Source of the DNA: Micromonospora sp. BL4
GTDB taxonomy: Bacteria; Actinomycetota; Actinomycetes; Mycobacteriales; Micromonosporaceae
Assembly: GCF_003667505.1 (NCBI RefSeq)
Contig: NZ_RCVJ01000123.1
Coordinates: 1 to 48,042 of the forward strand
Length of the DNA stretch: 48,042 nt
Direction of reading: 5' to 3'
In this document: positions 14,259-23,161 of the stretch, one piece after another
How positions within the stretch are numbered: the stretch's first letter is position 1
How the letters are laid out: each line of letters starts with the position of its first letter
Notes under the pieces: generated by a model
The model's input: the letters and a program-made list of their open reading frames with translations, nothing else
Told to the model about the DNA's origin: nothing
Databases searched by the model: none
Translations under genes and position numbers: made by a program

Positions 14259-17200
14259 ATGGGTCTGCGGACCTTCATCGAGGGTTGGCCGGTCTACCGG
14301 CAACTCACCGGCACGGACCCGCTGGGCCGGGGCGCCGCGGCGCAGTCCGTGCGCTCGGCGGAGTTGACCGCCCGCACCGAGGACGCCGACAGCATGGCCC
14401 GCTCGGTGTGCCCGTACTGCGCGGTGGGTTGCGGTCAGCGGGTGTACGTCAAGGACGGGCAGGTCAGCCAGATCGAGGGTGACCCGGACAGCCCGATCTC
14501 GCGGGGTCGGCTCTGCCCGAAGGGTGCGGCCAGCAAGAGCCTGGTGACCAGCCCGTTGCGGCAGACCACGGTCCGCTACCGTCGGCCGTACTCGACGCAG
14601 TGGGAGGATCTGGAGCTCGACACCGCGCTCGACATGATCGCCGACCGGATGCTCGCCGCCCGCGAGCAGACCTGGGAGGACGTGGACGGCCAGGGCCGGC
14701 CGCTCAACCGGACGTTGGGTTTCTCCAGTCTGGGTGGGGCGACGCTGGACAACGAGGAGAACTACCTCATCAAGAAGTTGTTCACCGCGATGGGGGCGCT
14801 CCAGATCGAGAACCAGGCCCGTATTTGACACTCCGCCACCGTCCCCGGTCTGGGGGCCAGCTTCGGTCGTGGCGGCGCCACCGACTTCCAGCAGGACATC
14901 GCCAACGCTGACGTCATCGTGATCCAGGGTTCGAACATGGCCGAGGCGCACCCGGTGGGCTTCCAGTGGGTGATGGAGGCCAAGCGCCGCGGCGCGAAGG
15001 TCTTCCACGTCGACCCGCGGTTCACCCGCACCAGCGCGGTGGCGGACAGCTACCTGCCGATCCGGGCGGGCACCGACATCGCGTTGCTCGGTGGGGTGGT
15101 GCGCTACATCCTGGACAACGAGTTGGACTTCCGTGAGTACGTGCTGTCGTACACCAACGCGGCGACGATCGTCAGCGAGCAGTTCGCCGACACCGAGGAC
15201 GGCGACGGCTTCTTCTCCGGCTTCGACCCTGAGACCGGCAGCTACGTGCAGGACAGCTGGCAGTACGAGGGGCACGAGGACTCGTCCGGCAGCGGGCACA
15301 CCGCGAAGGAGCGGGACACCGCCGCTGGTCTGCGGCACGAGTCGCACGGCGCGGAGGTGGGCGGGCAGACCCGCCGTGACGAGACGTTGCAGCATCCGCG
15401 CTGCGTCTACCAGATCCTCAAGCGACACTTTGCCCGCTACACGCCCGAGATGGTCGAGCGGGTGTGCGGCATTCCGCAGGAGAAGTTCCTGGAGCTGGCC
15501 GAGGCCTGGACGCGGAACTCCGGTCGGGAACGCACCGGAATGCTGATCTACTCGGTGGGCTGGACGCAGCACAGCGTGGGCGTGCAGTACATCCGCACGG
15601 GCGCGATCATCCAGCTGCTCCTGGGCAACATGGGTCGCCCGGGCGGCGGCGTGATGGCGCTGCGCGGGCACGCCAGCATCCAGGGCTCGACGGACATCCC
15701 GACCCTGTTCAACCTGCTGCCCGGTTACCTGCCGATGCCGCACCACGCCGACCACCCCACGTTCGACGAGTGGGTGGACAGCATCCGGCACCCGGGGCAG
15801 AAGGGCTTCTGGGGCAACGCCCGCTCGTTCGCCGCCAGTCTCCTGAAGGCGTACTGGGGGGACGCGGCGACGCCGGAGAACGACTACTGCTACGGCTACC
15901 TTCCCCGGATGACCGGCGATCACGGCACCTACCAACAGGTGCTGAACATGATCGACGGGAAGATCAAGGGGTACTTCCTGCTGGGCCAGAACCCGGCGGT
16001 CGGCTCGGCGCACGGTCGCGCGCAGCGCCTCGGCATGGCCAACCTCGACTGGCTGGTGGTCCGCGACCTGTTCATGATCGAGAGCGCCACGTTCTGGCAG
16101 AACGGCCCCGAGGTGGCCACCGGCGAGATCGTGCCCGAGGAGTGCCGTACGGAGGTGTTCTTCCTGCCCGCCGCCTCGCACGTGGAGAAGGAGGGCAGTT
16201 TCACCCAGACGCAGCGGCTGTTGCAGTGGCGGGAGAAGGCCGTCGAGCCGCCAGGCGACGCCCGTTCCGAGCTGTGGTTCTTCTACCACCTGGGCCGCAA
16301 GCTGCGCGAGAAGCTGGCCGGCTCGGGCCTGCCGCGCGACCGGGCGCTGCTCGACCTCACCTGGGACTACCCGACGCACGGCCCGCACGCGGAGCCGAGC
16401 GCCGAGTCGGTCCTGCGCGAGATCAACGGGTACGACGTGTCGACCGGCCGCCCCCTGTCCTCGTTCGGCGAGGCCCGCGCGGACGGCTCCACCGCGATCG
16501 GTTGCTGGATCTACACCGGCGTGTACGCCGACGGCGTCAACCAGGCGGCCCGGCGCAAATCCCGGCACGAGCAGGACTGGGTGGCCGCCGAGTGGGGTTG
16601 GGCCTGGCCGGCGAACCGGCGGATCCTGTACAACCGCGCGTCCGCGGACCCGGACGGTAATCCGTGGAGCGAGCGCAAGAGGTACGTCTGGTGGGACCCG
16701 GACAAGGGCGAGTGGACCGGCTACGACGTGCCGGACTTCGAGAAGACCAAACCGCCGTCGTACCGGCCGCCGCACGGCGCGTCCGGCACGGAGGGCATCG
16801 CCGGCGACGACCCCTTCATCATGCAGGGCGACGGTAAGGGCTGGCTGTACGCGCCGAGCGGTGTCCTGGACGGGCCACTGCCGACCCACTACGAGCCGGT
16901 TGAGTCGCCGGTGCGCAACCCGCTGTACCGGCAGCAGGCCAACCCGACCCGCAAGACGTACGCGCACCCGGTGAACTCGGTGAACCCGAGCCCGCCCGAG
17001 GAGCACAGTCAGGTCTTCCCGTACGTGTTCACGGTCAGCCGGCTCACCGAGCACCACACCGCCGGCGGGATGAGCCGGACGGTCCGTCCGCTGGCAGAGT
17101 TGCAACCGGAGATGTTCGTCGAGGTGTCCCCGGAGTTGGCGGCCGAACGTGGGCTGGCGCACCTGGACTGGGCGCACCTGGTCAGCGGCCGTGCGGTGAT

Positions 17201-17531
17201 CGAGGCGAAGGTGCTGGTGACGGACCGGCTCACGCCGCTGCGGGTGGACGGTCGGATCATCCACCAGGTGTGGCTGCCGTACCACTTCGGGTTCGAGGGT
17301 CTGGTGACCGGCGACTCGGCCAACGACCTGTTCGGCATCAGCCTCGATCCCAACGTCCTGATCCAGGAGAGCAAGGTCGGCACCTGCGACGTCCGGCCCG
17401 GCCGCCGGCCCACCGGGACGGCGCTGCTCGACCTGGTGGCCGAGTATCAGCGGCGAGCGGGGATCATCCCGGGCCGCAACGCCCCGGTGGTCACCACCGA
17501 CAGCGACGGGGAGGGGCGCGGTGATTCCTGA
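14259..17531 (+). CDS. fdhA: Selenocysteine formate dehydrogenase, catalytic subunit
   Basis: The frame reads through UGA 14826-14828 as selenocysteine 190, giving 1090 residues. The UGA sits in QARI-U-HSATVPGLGASFGRG, the invariant Sec context of FdnG/FdoG-type formate dehydrogenases. Upstream is a [4Fe-4S] motif, Cys51-x2-Cys54-x3-Cys58 with LCPKG; downstream are molybdopterin-binding segments (IQGSNMAEAHP, HVDPRFTRTSA, GNMGRPGGGVMALRGH) and a C-terminal dinucleotide-binding domain. It oxidises formate to CO2 at a Mo/W-bis-MGD centre. ATG 14259 follows GGGAGGGGG. No twin-arginine signal is visible at the N-terminus. It overlaps fdhB by 11 bases. Confidence 0.93.
14826..14875 (+). promoter_or_regulatory. 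SECIS element with UGA selenocysteine codon
   Basis: The UGA is followed by a hairpin with apical stem CCCC/GGGG (14843-14846, 14852-14855) and loop GGUCU, and an outer stem GCCAC/GUGGC (14835-14839, 14869-14873). The GGUCU loop and its 18-nt distance from the UGA equal those of the E. coli fdhF SECIS, the site bound by SelB. Confidence 0.88.
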
Positions 17532-18717
17532 CCCGAACAGCCTGTACGGGCCGCTGGACCCGGCGCCGGACGCCGGTTGGTCGACCGCGCCGCCGCGGAT
17601 GGGGTTCTTCACCGACACCAGCGTCTGCATCGGCTGCAAGGCCTGCGAGGTCGCGTGCAAGGAGTGGAACGGGGTGCCCGGCTCCGGCCTGGACCTGCTC
17701 GGCATGTCGTACGACAACACCGGCGCGCTGACCGCGAACTCGTGGCGGCACGTCGCCTTCATCGAGCAGCCCCGCCCGGCCGGGCACCGCACGCCGCCGT
17801 TCGCGGGGACGCCGACCGACGGTCCGGTCAGCGCGGCGTCGGCGGCCGTGGCGGCCGGCACCAGCGGGCGCACCGGCACCGACCCTGGATTGCCGACCGG
17901 CGCGCCGTCGGCCGCCGCCCGGATGGCCACGGGCGGGCCGGCCGACGTGCTCGGCGCCCCGATCGCCGCCGGGCGCGGGGGCGGTGGCCCGATCGCCGCA
18001 GTGGCACGGGACAACGGCCCGGTCGCCGCAGCCCCACGGGACATCGGCCCGGCCACCGCCGACCCGGGTGACGGTGGCTCGGGGCCGCAGTTCCTCGGGA
18101 TGCCGGGTGCGCAGCCGCCGGGTCGGGGCAGCGGTGCGGAGGGGCGTACGGATTTTCGGTGGCTGATGATGTCGGATGTGTGCAAGCACTGCACGCATGC
18201 GGCGTGTCTGGACGTCTGCCCGACGGGTTCGTTGTTCCGCACGGAGTTCGGCACGGTGGTGGTGCAGGAGGACATCTGCAACGGGTGTGGTTACTGCATC
18301 TCCGCCTGCCCGTACGGGGTGATCGATCAGCGTAAGGACGACGGTCGGGCGTGGAAGTGCACGCTCTGCTACGACCGGTTGGGTGTGGGGATGACCCCGG
18401 CGTGTGCGCAGGCGTGCCCGACGGAGTCGATCCAGTACGGGGAGTTGGAGGAGTTGCGGGAGCGGGCGGCGGCGCGGGTGGCGACCCTGCACGAGCGGGG
18501 GGTGCCCGAGGCGCGGTTGTACGGGCACGACCCGAACGACGGCGTCGGTGGTGACGGGGCGTTCTTCCTGCTCCTGGACGAGCCGGAGGTGTACGGGCTG
18601 CCACCGGACCCGGTCGTGACCACCCGCGACCTGCCGAAGATGTGGAAACGCGCCGGGCTCGCGGCCCTGGCCATGGCGGCGGCCACCGTCGCCGCGTTCG
18701 TCGGAGGTTCCTCGTGA
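17521..18717 (+). CDS. fdhB: Formate dehydrogenase iron-sulfur subunit
   Basis: 398 residues from GTG. Four ferredoxin-type Cys clusters are visible: CIGCKACEVACKEWN (about 32-46), CKHCTHAACLDVCPTGS, CNGCGYCISACPYGV and CTLCYDRLG with CAQACP. It would pass electrons from the catalytic subunit to the membrane. Two features stand out. A stretch of about 120 residues (85-205) between the first and second clusters is Ala/Gly/Pro-rich and repetitive, unlike standard FdhB/HybA proteins. The C-terminus has a hydrophobic segment (377-395) fitting a membrane anchor. Its stop overlaps the next start as GTGA. Confidence 0.9.
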   Translation: MIPDPNSLYGPLDPAPDAGWSTAPPRMGFFTDTSVCIGCKACEVACKEWNGVPGSGLDLLGMSYDNTGALTANSWRHVAFIEQPRPAGHRTPPFAGTPTDGPVSAASAAVAAGTSGRTGTDPGLPTGAPSAAARMATGGPADVLGAPIAAGRGGGGPIAAVARDNGPVAAAPRDIGPATADPGDGGSGPQFLGMPGAQPPGRGSGAEGRTDFRWLMMSDVCKHCTHAACLDVCPTGSLFRTEFGTVVVQEDICNGCGYCISACPYGVIDQRKDDGRAWKCTLCYDRLGVGMTPACAQACPTESIQYGELEELRERAAARVATLHERGVPEARLYGHDPNDGVGGDGAFFLLLDEPEVYGLPPDPVVTTRDLPKMWKRAGLAALAMAAATVAAFVGGSS

Positions 18718-19892
18718 GTCCGCACCGCCCCGAGGTGGGCGCCCTGTTCCGCCGCTTCCGCGACCGGCTCGCCGCCGCGAGCCCGACCGAGGCGAGCCTG
18801 ACCGAGGTGAGCCCGACCGACGCGAGCCCGACCGACGCGAGCCCGACCGACGCTAGCCTGAGCCCGCGGCCGCAGCGGAACGCCGAGCAGACCGGCGGGC
18901 GCGCGCGGCGGGGCGGTCGTCGTGGTGGCGGTGAGGAGCTGCGGGTTCCGGAGGCCGAGTTCACCTCGTACTACGGCCGGCCCGTCCTGAAGGCGCCGGT
19001 CTGGAAGTGGGACATCGCCGCGTACCTGTTCACCGGCGGGCTGGCCGCCGGCTCGTCGCTGCTCGCCGCGGGCGGGCAGCTCACCGACCGACCGGCGTTG
19101 CGCCGGGCCGGCCGGGTCACCGCGCTGGCCGCGGTCAGCGCCAGCGCCGTCTTCCTGATTCACGACCTGGGCCGACCGGCCCGGTTCCACCACATGCTGC
19201 GGGTCGCCAAGCCGACCTCGCCGATGTCGGTGGGCACCTGGATCCTCACCGCCTACGGGCCGGCGGCCGGGGTGGCCGCGATCGCCGAGGCCGCCGACTG
19301 GCTGCCCCGGCGCGGGCTGCTCGGACTGGCCCGCCGGGCGTTGCCGCCGGTCGGGCACGCCGCTGGGCTGCTCGCCGCCGGTACTGCGCCCGCGCTGGCC
19401 ACCTACACCGGGGTGCTGCTCGCCGACACGGCCGTGCCGTCGTGGCATGAGGCGTACCCGGAGCTGCCGGTCATCTTCGCGGGCAGCGCGCTGGCCAGCG
19501 GCGCCGGCGTGGGTCTGCTCGCCGCGCCACCGGCGGAGGCCGGGCCGGCCCGGCGGATGGCGGTGGTCGGCGCGGCGATGGAGCTGTACGGCGCGCACCG
19601 GGTGGAGACCCGCCTCGGCCTGCTCAGCGAGCCCTACCGGAGGGGCCGGCCCGGTCGGTTGCTGCGCGCCGGTCGGCTGCTGACCGCGGCGGGGGTGGCC
19701 GGCGCGCTGCTCGGCCGGCGCAGCCGGGTGGTCGGCGCGTTCTCCGGCGCCGCGCTGCTGGCCGCCTCGGTCGCGACCCGGTTCGGCATCTTCTACGGCG
19801 GGGTGGCCTCCGCCCGCGACCCTCGGTACACGGTGGTGCCGCAGCGCGAACGGGTCGAAGCCCGCCGGACCGAGGGTGGATCTTCCACCTGA
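18714..19892 (+). CDS. NrfD/PsrC-like membrane subunit of formate dehydrogenase
   Basis: 392 residues from GTG overlapping the fdhB stop. After a hydrophilic N-terminal tail of about 85 residues come some eight hydrophobic segments beginning WDIAAYLFTGGLAAGSSLLAAGG, with LIHDLGRPARFHHMLRVAKPTSPMSVGTWIL, the hallmark of NrfD/polysulfide-reductase membrane subunits. These hand electrons to quinone without haem. The tail contains repeats of SPTDA encoded by 15-bp DNA repeats. The tail is unusual; the membrane part is of normal size. Operon position gives the role. Confidence 0.85.
   Translation: MSPHRPEVGALFRRFRDRLAAASPTEASLTEVSPTDASPTDASPTDASLSPRPQRNAEQTGGRARRGGRRGGGEELRVPEAEFTSYYGRPVLKAPVWKWDIAAYLFTGGLAAGSSLLAAGGQLTDRPALRRAGRVTALAAVSASAVFLIHDLGRPARFHHMLRVAKPTSPMSVGTWILTAYGPAAGVAAIAEAADWLPRRGLLGLARRALPPVGHAAGLLAAGTAPALATYTGVLLADTAVPSWHEAYPELPVIFAGSALASGAGVGLLAAPPAEAGPARRMAVVGAAMELYGAHRVETRLGLLSEPYRRGRPGRLLRAGRLLTAAGVAGALLGRRSRVVGAFSGAALLAASVATRFGIFYGGVASARDPRYTVVPQRERVEARRTEGGSST
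18777..18866 (+). repeat. In-frame 15-bp tandem repeats
   Basis: Five near-identical units of GCGAGCCCGACCGAC and one degenerate unit, each exactly 15 bp, so the frame is kept and SPTDA-like pentapeptides are encoded in the N-terminal tail of the NrfD-like subunit. Confidence 0.85.
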
Positions 19893-19930
19893 CCGGGCGG
19901 CGCCGCCTGTGCTGTGATCGAATGTCCGAT

Positions 19931-20026
19931 GGAGGCGTTCAGGCGGCTGGTGCCCCTCCCGGTCTTCAAAACCGGAGTGGTCCGGGACCCGGGCCAGGCG
20001 GGTTCGATTCCCGTCCGTCTCCGCCA
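19931..20026 (+). tRNA. selC: tRNA-Sec (anticodon UCA)
   Basis: 96 nt with encoded CCA. Acceptor GGAGGCG pairs with CGTCTCC; anticodon arm CCGGT-CTTCAAA-ACCGG carries UCA (19966-19968); a long variable arm pairs GGTCCG with CGGGCC; the T arm is GCGGG-TTCGATT-CCCGT, extendable by one pair to keep the 13-bp acceptor/T stack typical of bacterial tRNA-Sec. It lies 38 bases after the NrfD-like gene and 22 before selA, on the same strand, so it may be cut from a polycistronic RNA. Confidence 0.95.
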
Positions 20027-20048
20027 ACAGGCGGTAGGAGATGACGTG

Positions 20049-21353
20049 ATGGGCGACGGTCCGGTGGACCCGCGGCGTCGGGTGCCCCGTACCGACGCGC
20101 TGCTCGCCGATCCCCGGTTGGCCGCGGCCGCCGCGACCCTCGGCCGGGACCGGGTCAAGGCGGTCGTCGTCCGCGCGCAGGAGCGGGCCCGCGGCGGCGA
20201 GATCGGCCCCGACGAGGTCCGGGACGCCGCCGTCGCGGCGTTGCCGGCACCCGGCCCCCGCGCGGTGCTCAACGCCACCGGCGTCGTGCTGCACACCAAC
20301 CTGGGCCGGGCGCCGCTGTCACCCACCGCGGTCGCCGCGGTCGTGGCCGCCGCCGGGCACACCGATGTGGAGCTGGACCTGAGCACCGGGCGGCGGGCCC
20401 GCCGCGGCCGGGACGCCCTCGACGCGCTGGCCGCCGCCGTACCGGACGCGGGCGCCGTGCACGTGGTCAACAACGGCGCCGCCGCCCTGGTGCTGGCCGC
20501 CACCGCGCTGGCCGCCGGTCGGGAGATCGTGGTCAGCCGGGGTGAGCTGGTCGAGATCGGCGACGGTTTCCGCCTGCCGGACCTGCTGGAGAGCACCGGC
20601 GCCCGGCTGCGGGAGGTGGGCACCACCAACCGCACCACGCTCGCCGACTACGCCGCCGCGCTCGGCCCGCAGACCGGCTTCGTGCTCAAGGTGCACCCGT
20701 CGAACTTCCAGATCACCGGCTTCACGTCGGCCACCCCGGTACGACAGCTGGCCACCCTGGGCGTGCCGGTGGTCGCCGACATCGGCTCCGGGCTGCTCGC
20801 CCCGGATCCGCTGCTGCCCGACGAGCCGGACGCGGCCGGCGCCCTGCGGGCCGGCGCCACCCTGGTCACCGCCAGCGGCGACAAGCTGCTCGGCGGCCCG
20901 CAGGCGGGGCTGCTGCTCGGTGACGCCGAGCTGGTCGACCGGCTGCGCCGCCATCCGCTGGCCCGGGCGCTGCGCGTGGACAAACTCACCCTGGCCGCGC
21001 TGGCCGCCACCCTGCACCGCCCGGACACGCCGACCCGAGCGGCGCTGCACGCCGACCCGGGCGCCCTGCGCGAGCGGGTGGAGCGGCTGCGCGACCGGCT
21101 CGGCGTGGACGGCCGCAAGGCGGAGGTGGTGCCGGCGGTCGCCGTGGTCGGCGGCGGAGGCGCCCCCGGCGTGGAGTTGGACTCCTGGGCGCTGAGCCTG
21201 CCCGAGCGGTACGCGGCGCCGCTGCGCACCGGCGATCAGCCGGTGCTCGGCCGGGTGGTGCGCGGCCGGCTCCTGCTCGACCTGCGCTGCGTACCCGCCG
21301 ACGCCGACGAGGCGGTCCGGGCGGCCGTGTTGCGCGTACCCGGGGACGACTGA
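20049..21353 (+). CDS. selA: L-seryl-tRNA(Sec) selenium transferase
   Basis: 434 residues. SelA is a PLP enzyme that turns Ser-tRNA(Sec) into Sec-tRNA(Sec) with selenophosphate. Visible are RAVLNATGVVLHTNLGRAPL near residue 71, VNNGAAALVLAATAL, the HPSNF segment and the Schiff-base lysine (Lys279) in SGDKLLGGPQAG. Length is slightly short of E. coli SelA (463) with a trimmed N-terminus. ATG 20049 sits 8 bases after GGAG; the GTG directly before it is an alternative. It follows selC and is 2 bases from selB. Confidence 0.95.
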   Translation: MGDGPVDPRRRVPRTDALLADPRLAAAAATLGRDRVKAVVVRAQERARGGEIGPDEVRDAAVAALPAPGPRAVLNATGVVLHTNLGRAPLSPTAVAAVVAAAGHTDVELDLSTGRRARRGRDALDALAAAVPDAGAVHVVNNGAAALVLAATALAAGREIVVSRGELVEIGDGFRLPDLLESTGARLREVGTTNRTTLADYAAALGPQTGFVLKVHPSNFQITGFTSATPVRQLATLGVPVVADIGSGLLAPDPLLPDEPDAAGALRAGATLVTASGDKLLGGPQAGLLLGDAELVDRLRRHPLARALRVDKLTLAALAATLHRPDTPTRAALHADPGALRERVERLRDRLGVDGRKAEVVPAVAVVGGGGAPGVELDSWALSLPERYAAPLRTGDQPVLGRVVRGRLLLDLRCVPADADEAVRAAVLRVPGDD

Positions 21354-21355
21354 CC

Positions 21356-23110
21356 GTGTTCGTCGTCGCCACCGCCGGGCACGTCGACCACGGCAAGTCG
21401 ACCCTGGTCCGGGCGTTGACCGGAATGGAGCCGGACCGGTGGGCCGAGGAACGCCGCCGGGGAATGACCATCGACCTGGGCTTCGCCTGGACGACCCTGC
21501 CGTCCGGCGGCACGGCCGCGTTCGTCGACGTGCCCGGGCACGAGCGGTTCGTGCCGAACATGCTCGCCGGGGTCGGCCCGGTGCCGGCGGCGCTGATCGT
21601 GGTCGCCGCCGACGAGGGGTGGATGCCCCAGTCCGCCGAGCACCTGGCGGCGCTGGACGCGCTCGGCGTCGCGTACGGCCTGCTGGCGGTGACCCGCGCG
21701 GACCTGGCCGATCCGGAGCCGGCGACGGCCCGGGCCCGGGCCGAGATCGCGGCGACGAGTCTCGGCGCGGTGGAGGCGGTGGCGGTCAGCGGGCTGACCG
21801 GCGCCGGCCTGCCGGAGCTGCGCGCCGCCCTGGACCGGCTCGCCGCCGGGCTGCCGGCCCCCAGCGTGGACGATCCGGTCCGGCTCTGGGTCGACCGCAG
21901 CTTCACCGTGCGGGGCAGCGGCACCGTGGTCACCGGCACCCTCGGCGCAGGTCGGTTGCGGGTCGGCGACGAGTTGGAGCTGGCCGGCAGCGACGAACCG
22001 GTCCGGGTACGCGGCCTGCACTCACTCGGCCAGGCCCGGTCCGAGGCGACGGCGGTGGCCCGGGTGGCGGTCAACCTGCGCGGCACGCCCCGCGACCGGC
22101 TCGGCCGGGGCGACGCGCTGCTCACTCCGGGCCGGTTTCACCGCACCGACCTCGTCGACGTCCGGCTCACCGGCGATCCGGCGGCCGACCTGCCGGCCAC
22201 CCTCACCCTGCACGTGGGGTCGGCGGCGGTGCCGGTACGGGTCCGCCCGCTCGGTCCGGACACCGTCCGGCTCCGGCTGGCCCGTCCGCTGCCCCTGCTG
22301 GTCGGCGACCGGGCGCTGCTGCGCGACCCGGGTCGGTATCACGTGGCCGGCGGGGTGCGGGTGCTGGACGTGGCCCCGCCGCCGCTGGCCCGCCGGGGCG
22401 CCGCCGTCTCCCGCGCGAAGGTCCTCGCCGACCTGGACGGGCGACCAGATCTGGCCGGGGAGCTGCGCCGCCGCCGGCTCGTCCGGGCCGGCACGCTGAT
22501 CCGGATGGGTGTGCCGGCGCACGCCGCGCCCGTGGCGGGTGACTGGCTGGCCGATCCCGAGCACTGGGCACGGCTCGGCGAGCAGCTGATCGAGGAGGTC
22601 GCCCGGTACACCCGGGAGCACCCGCTGGAGCCGGGGATGCCGGTGGACGCCCTGCGTCAGCGCCTGGCCCTGCCCGACCGGGTGCTGGTGGAGGCGCTGG
22701 TCCGGCCGCCGCTGAGGATCCACGCGGGCCGGGTCGGTGCCGCGAGCGCCGGCGCGCTGCCCGAGCAGGTGGCCCGGGCCGTGCAGCGCGTCCGCGTCGA
22801 GTACGCCGACCGACCGTTCCGCGCCCCGGAAGCCGACCGTCTCGTGGACCTGGGCCTGGGTCCCCGGGAGATCGGGGCCGCCGTGCGCGCCGGTGCGCTG
22901 CTGCGGCTGGCCGACAGCGTCGTGCTGCTGCCCGACGCGCTCGACGAGGCGGTGCGGGTGCTGGCCGGCCTGCCCCAGCCGTTCACCCTCTCCGCGGCGC
23001 GGCAGGCGCTGGACACCACCCGCCGGGTGGCGGTGCCGCTGCTGGAGCTGCTCGACCGTCGGGGCGCGACCCGCCGGCTGCCCGACGACGCCCGGATCGT
23101 CGTCACCTGA
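21356..23110 (+). CDS. selB: Selenocysteine-specific elongation factor
   Basis: 584 residues. The GTPase domain shows G1 AGHVDHGKST (7-16), switch I RRGMTIDLGFAW, G3 DVPGHERFVPNML and a variant G4 site VTRADL. EF-Tu-like beta-barrel domains follow (RGSGTVVTGTLGAG), then a C-terminal winged-helix region (about 390-584) that would bind the SECIS hairpin. SelB delivers Sec-tRNA to the UGA of fdhA. GTG start. Length is close to E. coli SelB (614). Confidence 0.95.
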   Translation: MFVVATAGHVDHGKSTLVRALTGMEPDRWAEERRRGMTIDLGFAWTTLPSGGTAAFVDVPGHERFVPNMLAGVGPVPAALIVVAADEGWMPQSAEHLAALDALGVAYGLLAVTRADLADPEPATARARAEIAATSLGAVEAVAVSGLTGAGLPELRAALDRLAAGLPAPSVDDPVRLWVDRSFTVRGSGTVVTGTLGAGRLRVGDELELAGSDEPVRVRGLHSLGQARSEATAVARVAVNLRGTPRDRLGRGDALLTPGRFHRTDLVDVRLTGDPAADLPATLTLHVGSAAVPVRVRPLGPDTVRLRLARPLPLLVGDRALLRDPGRYHVAGGVRVLDVAPPPLARRGAAVSRAKVLADLDGRPDLAGELRRRRLVRAGTLIRMGVPAHAAPVAGDWLADPEHWARLGEQLIEEVARYTREHPLEPGMPVDALRQRLALPDRVLVEALVRPPLRIHAGRVGAASAGALPEQVARAVQRVRVEYADRPFRAPEADRLVDLGLGPREIGAAVRAGALLRLADSVVLLPDALDEAVRVLAGLPQPFTLSAARQALDTTRRVAVPLLELLDRRGATRRLPDDARIVVT

Positions 23111-23161
23111 GCGGCTCGTTCGGCCCACGATCGGATTGCGGCGGGCTGTCAGGGTGTGGGG

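Noticed and set aside
14826..14828. UGA in fdhA read as a nonsense mutation or pseudogene
   Set aside because: Sec context QARI-U-HSATV, a matching SECIS hairpin, and selC, selA and selB in the same locus make recoding the clear explanation.
14049..18281. A 1410-codon open frame on the minus strand across the formate dehydrogenase genes
   Set aside because: It is the antisense shadow of fdhA and fdhB in high-GC DNA; its product is Arg/Pro/His-rich with no family resemblance, while the plus strand shows full protein motifs.
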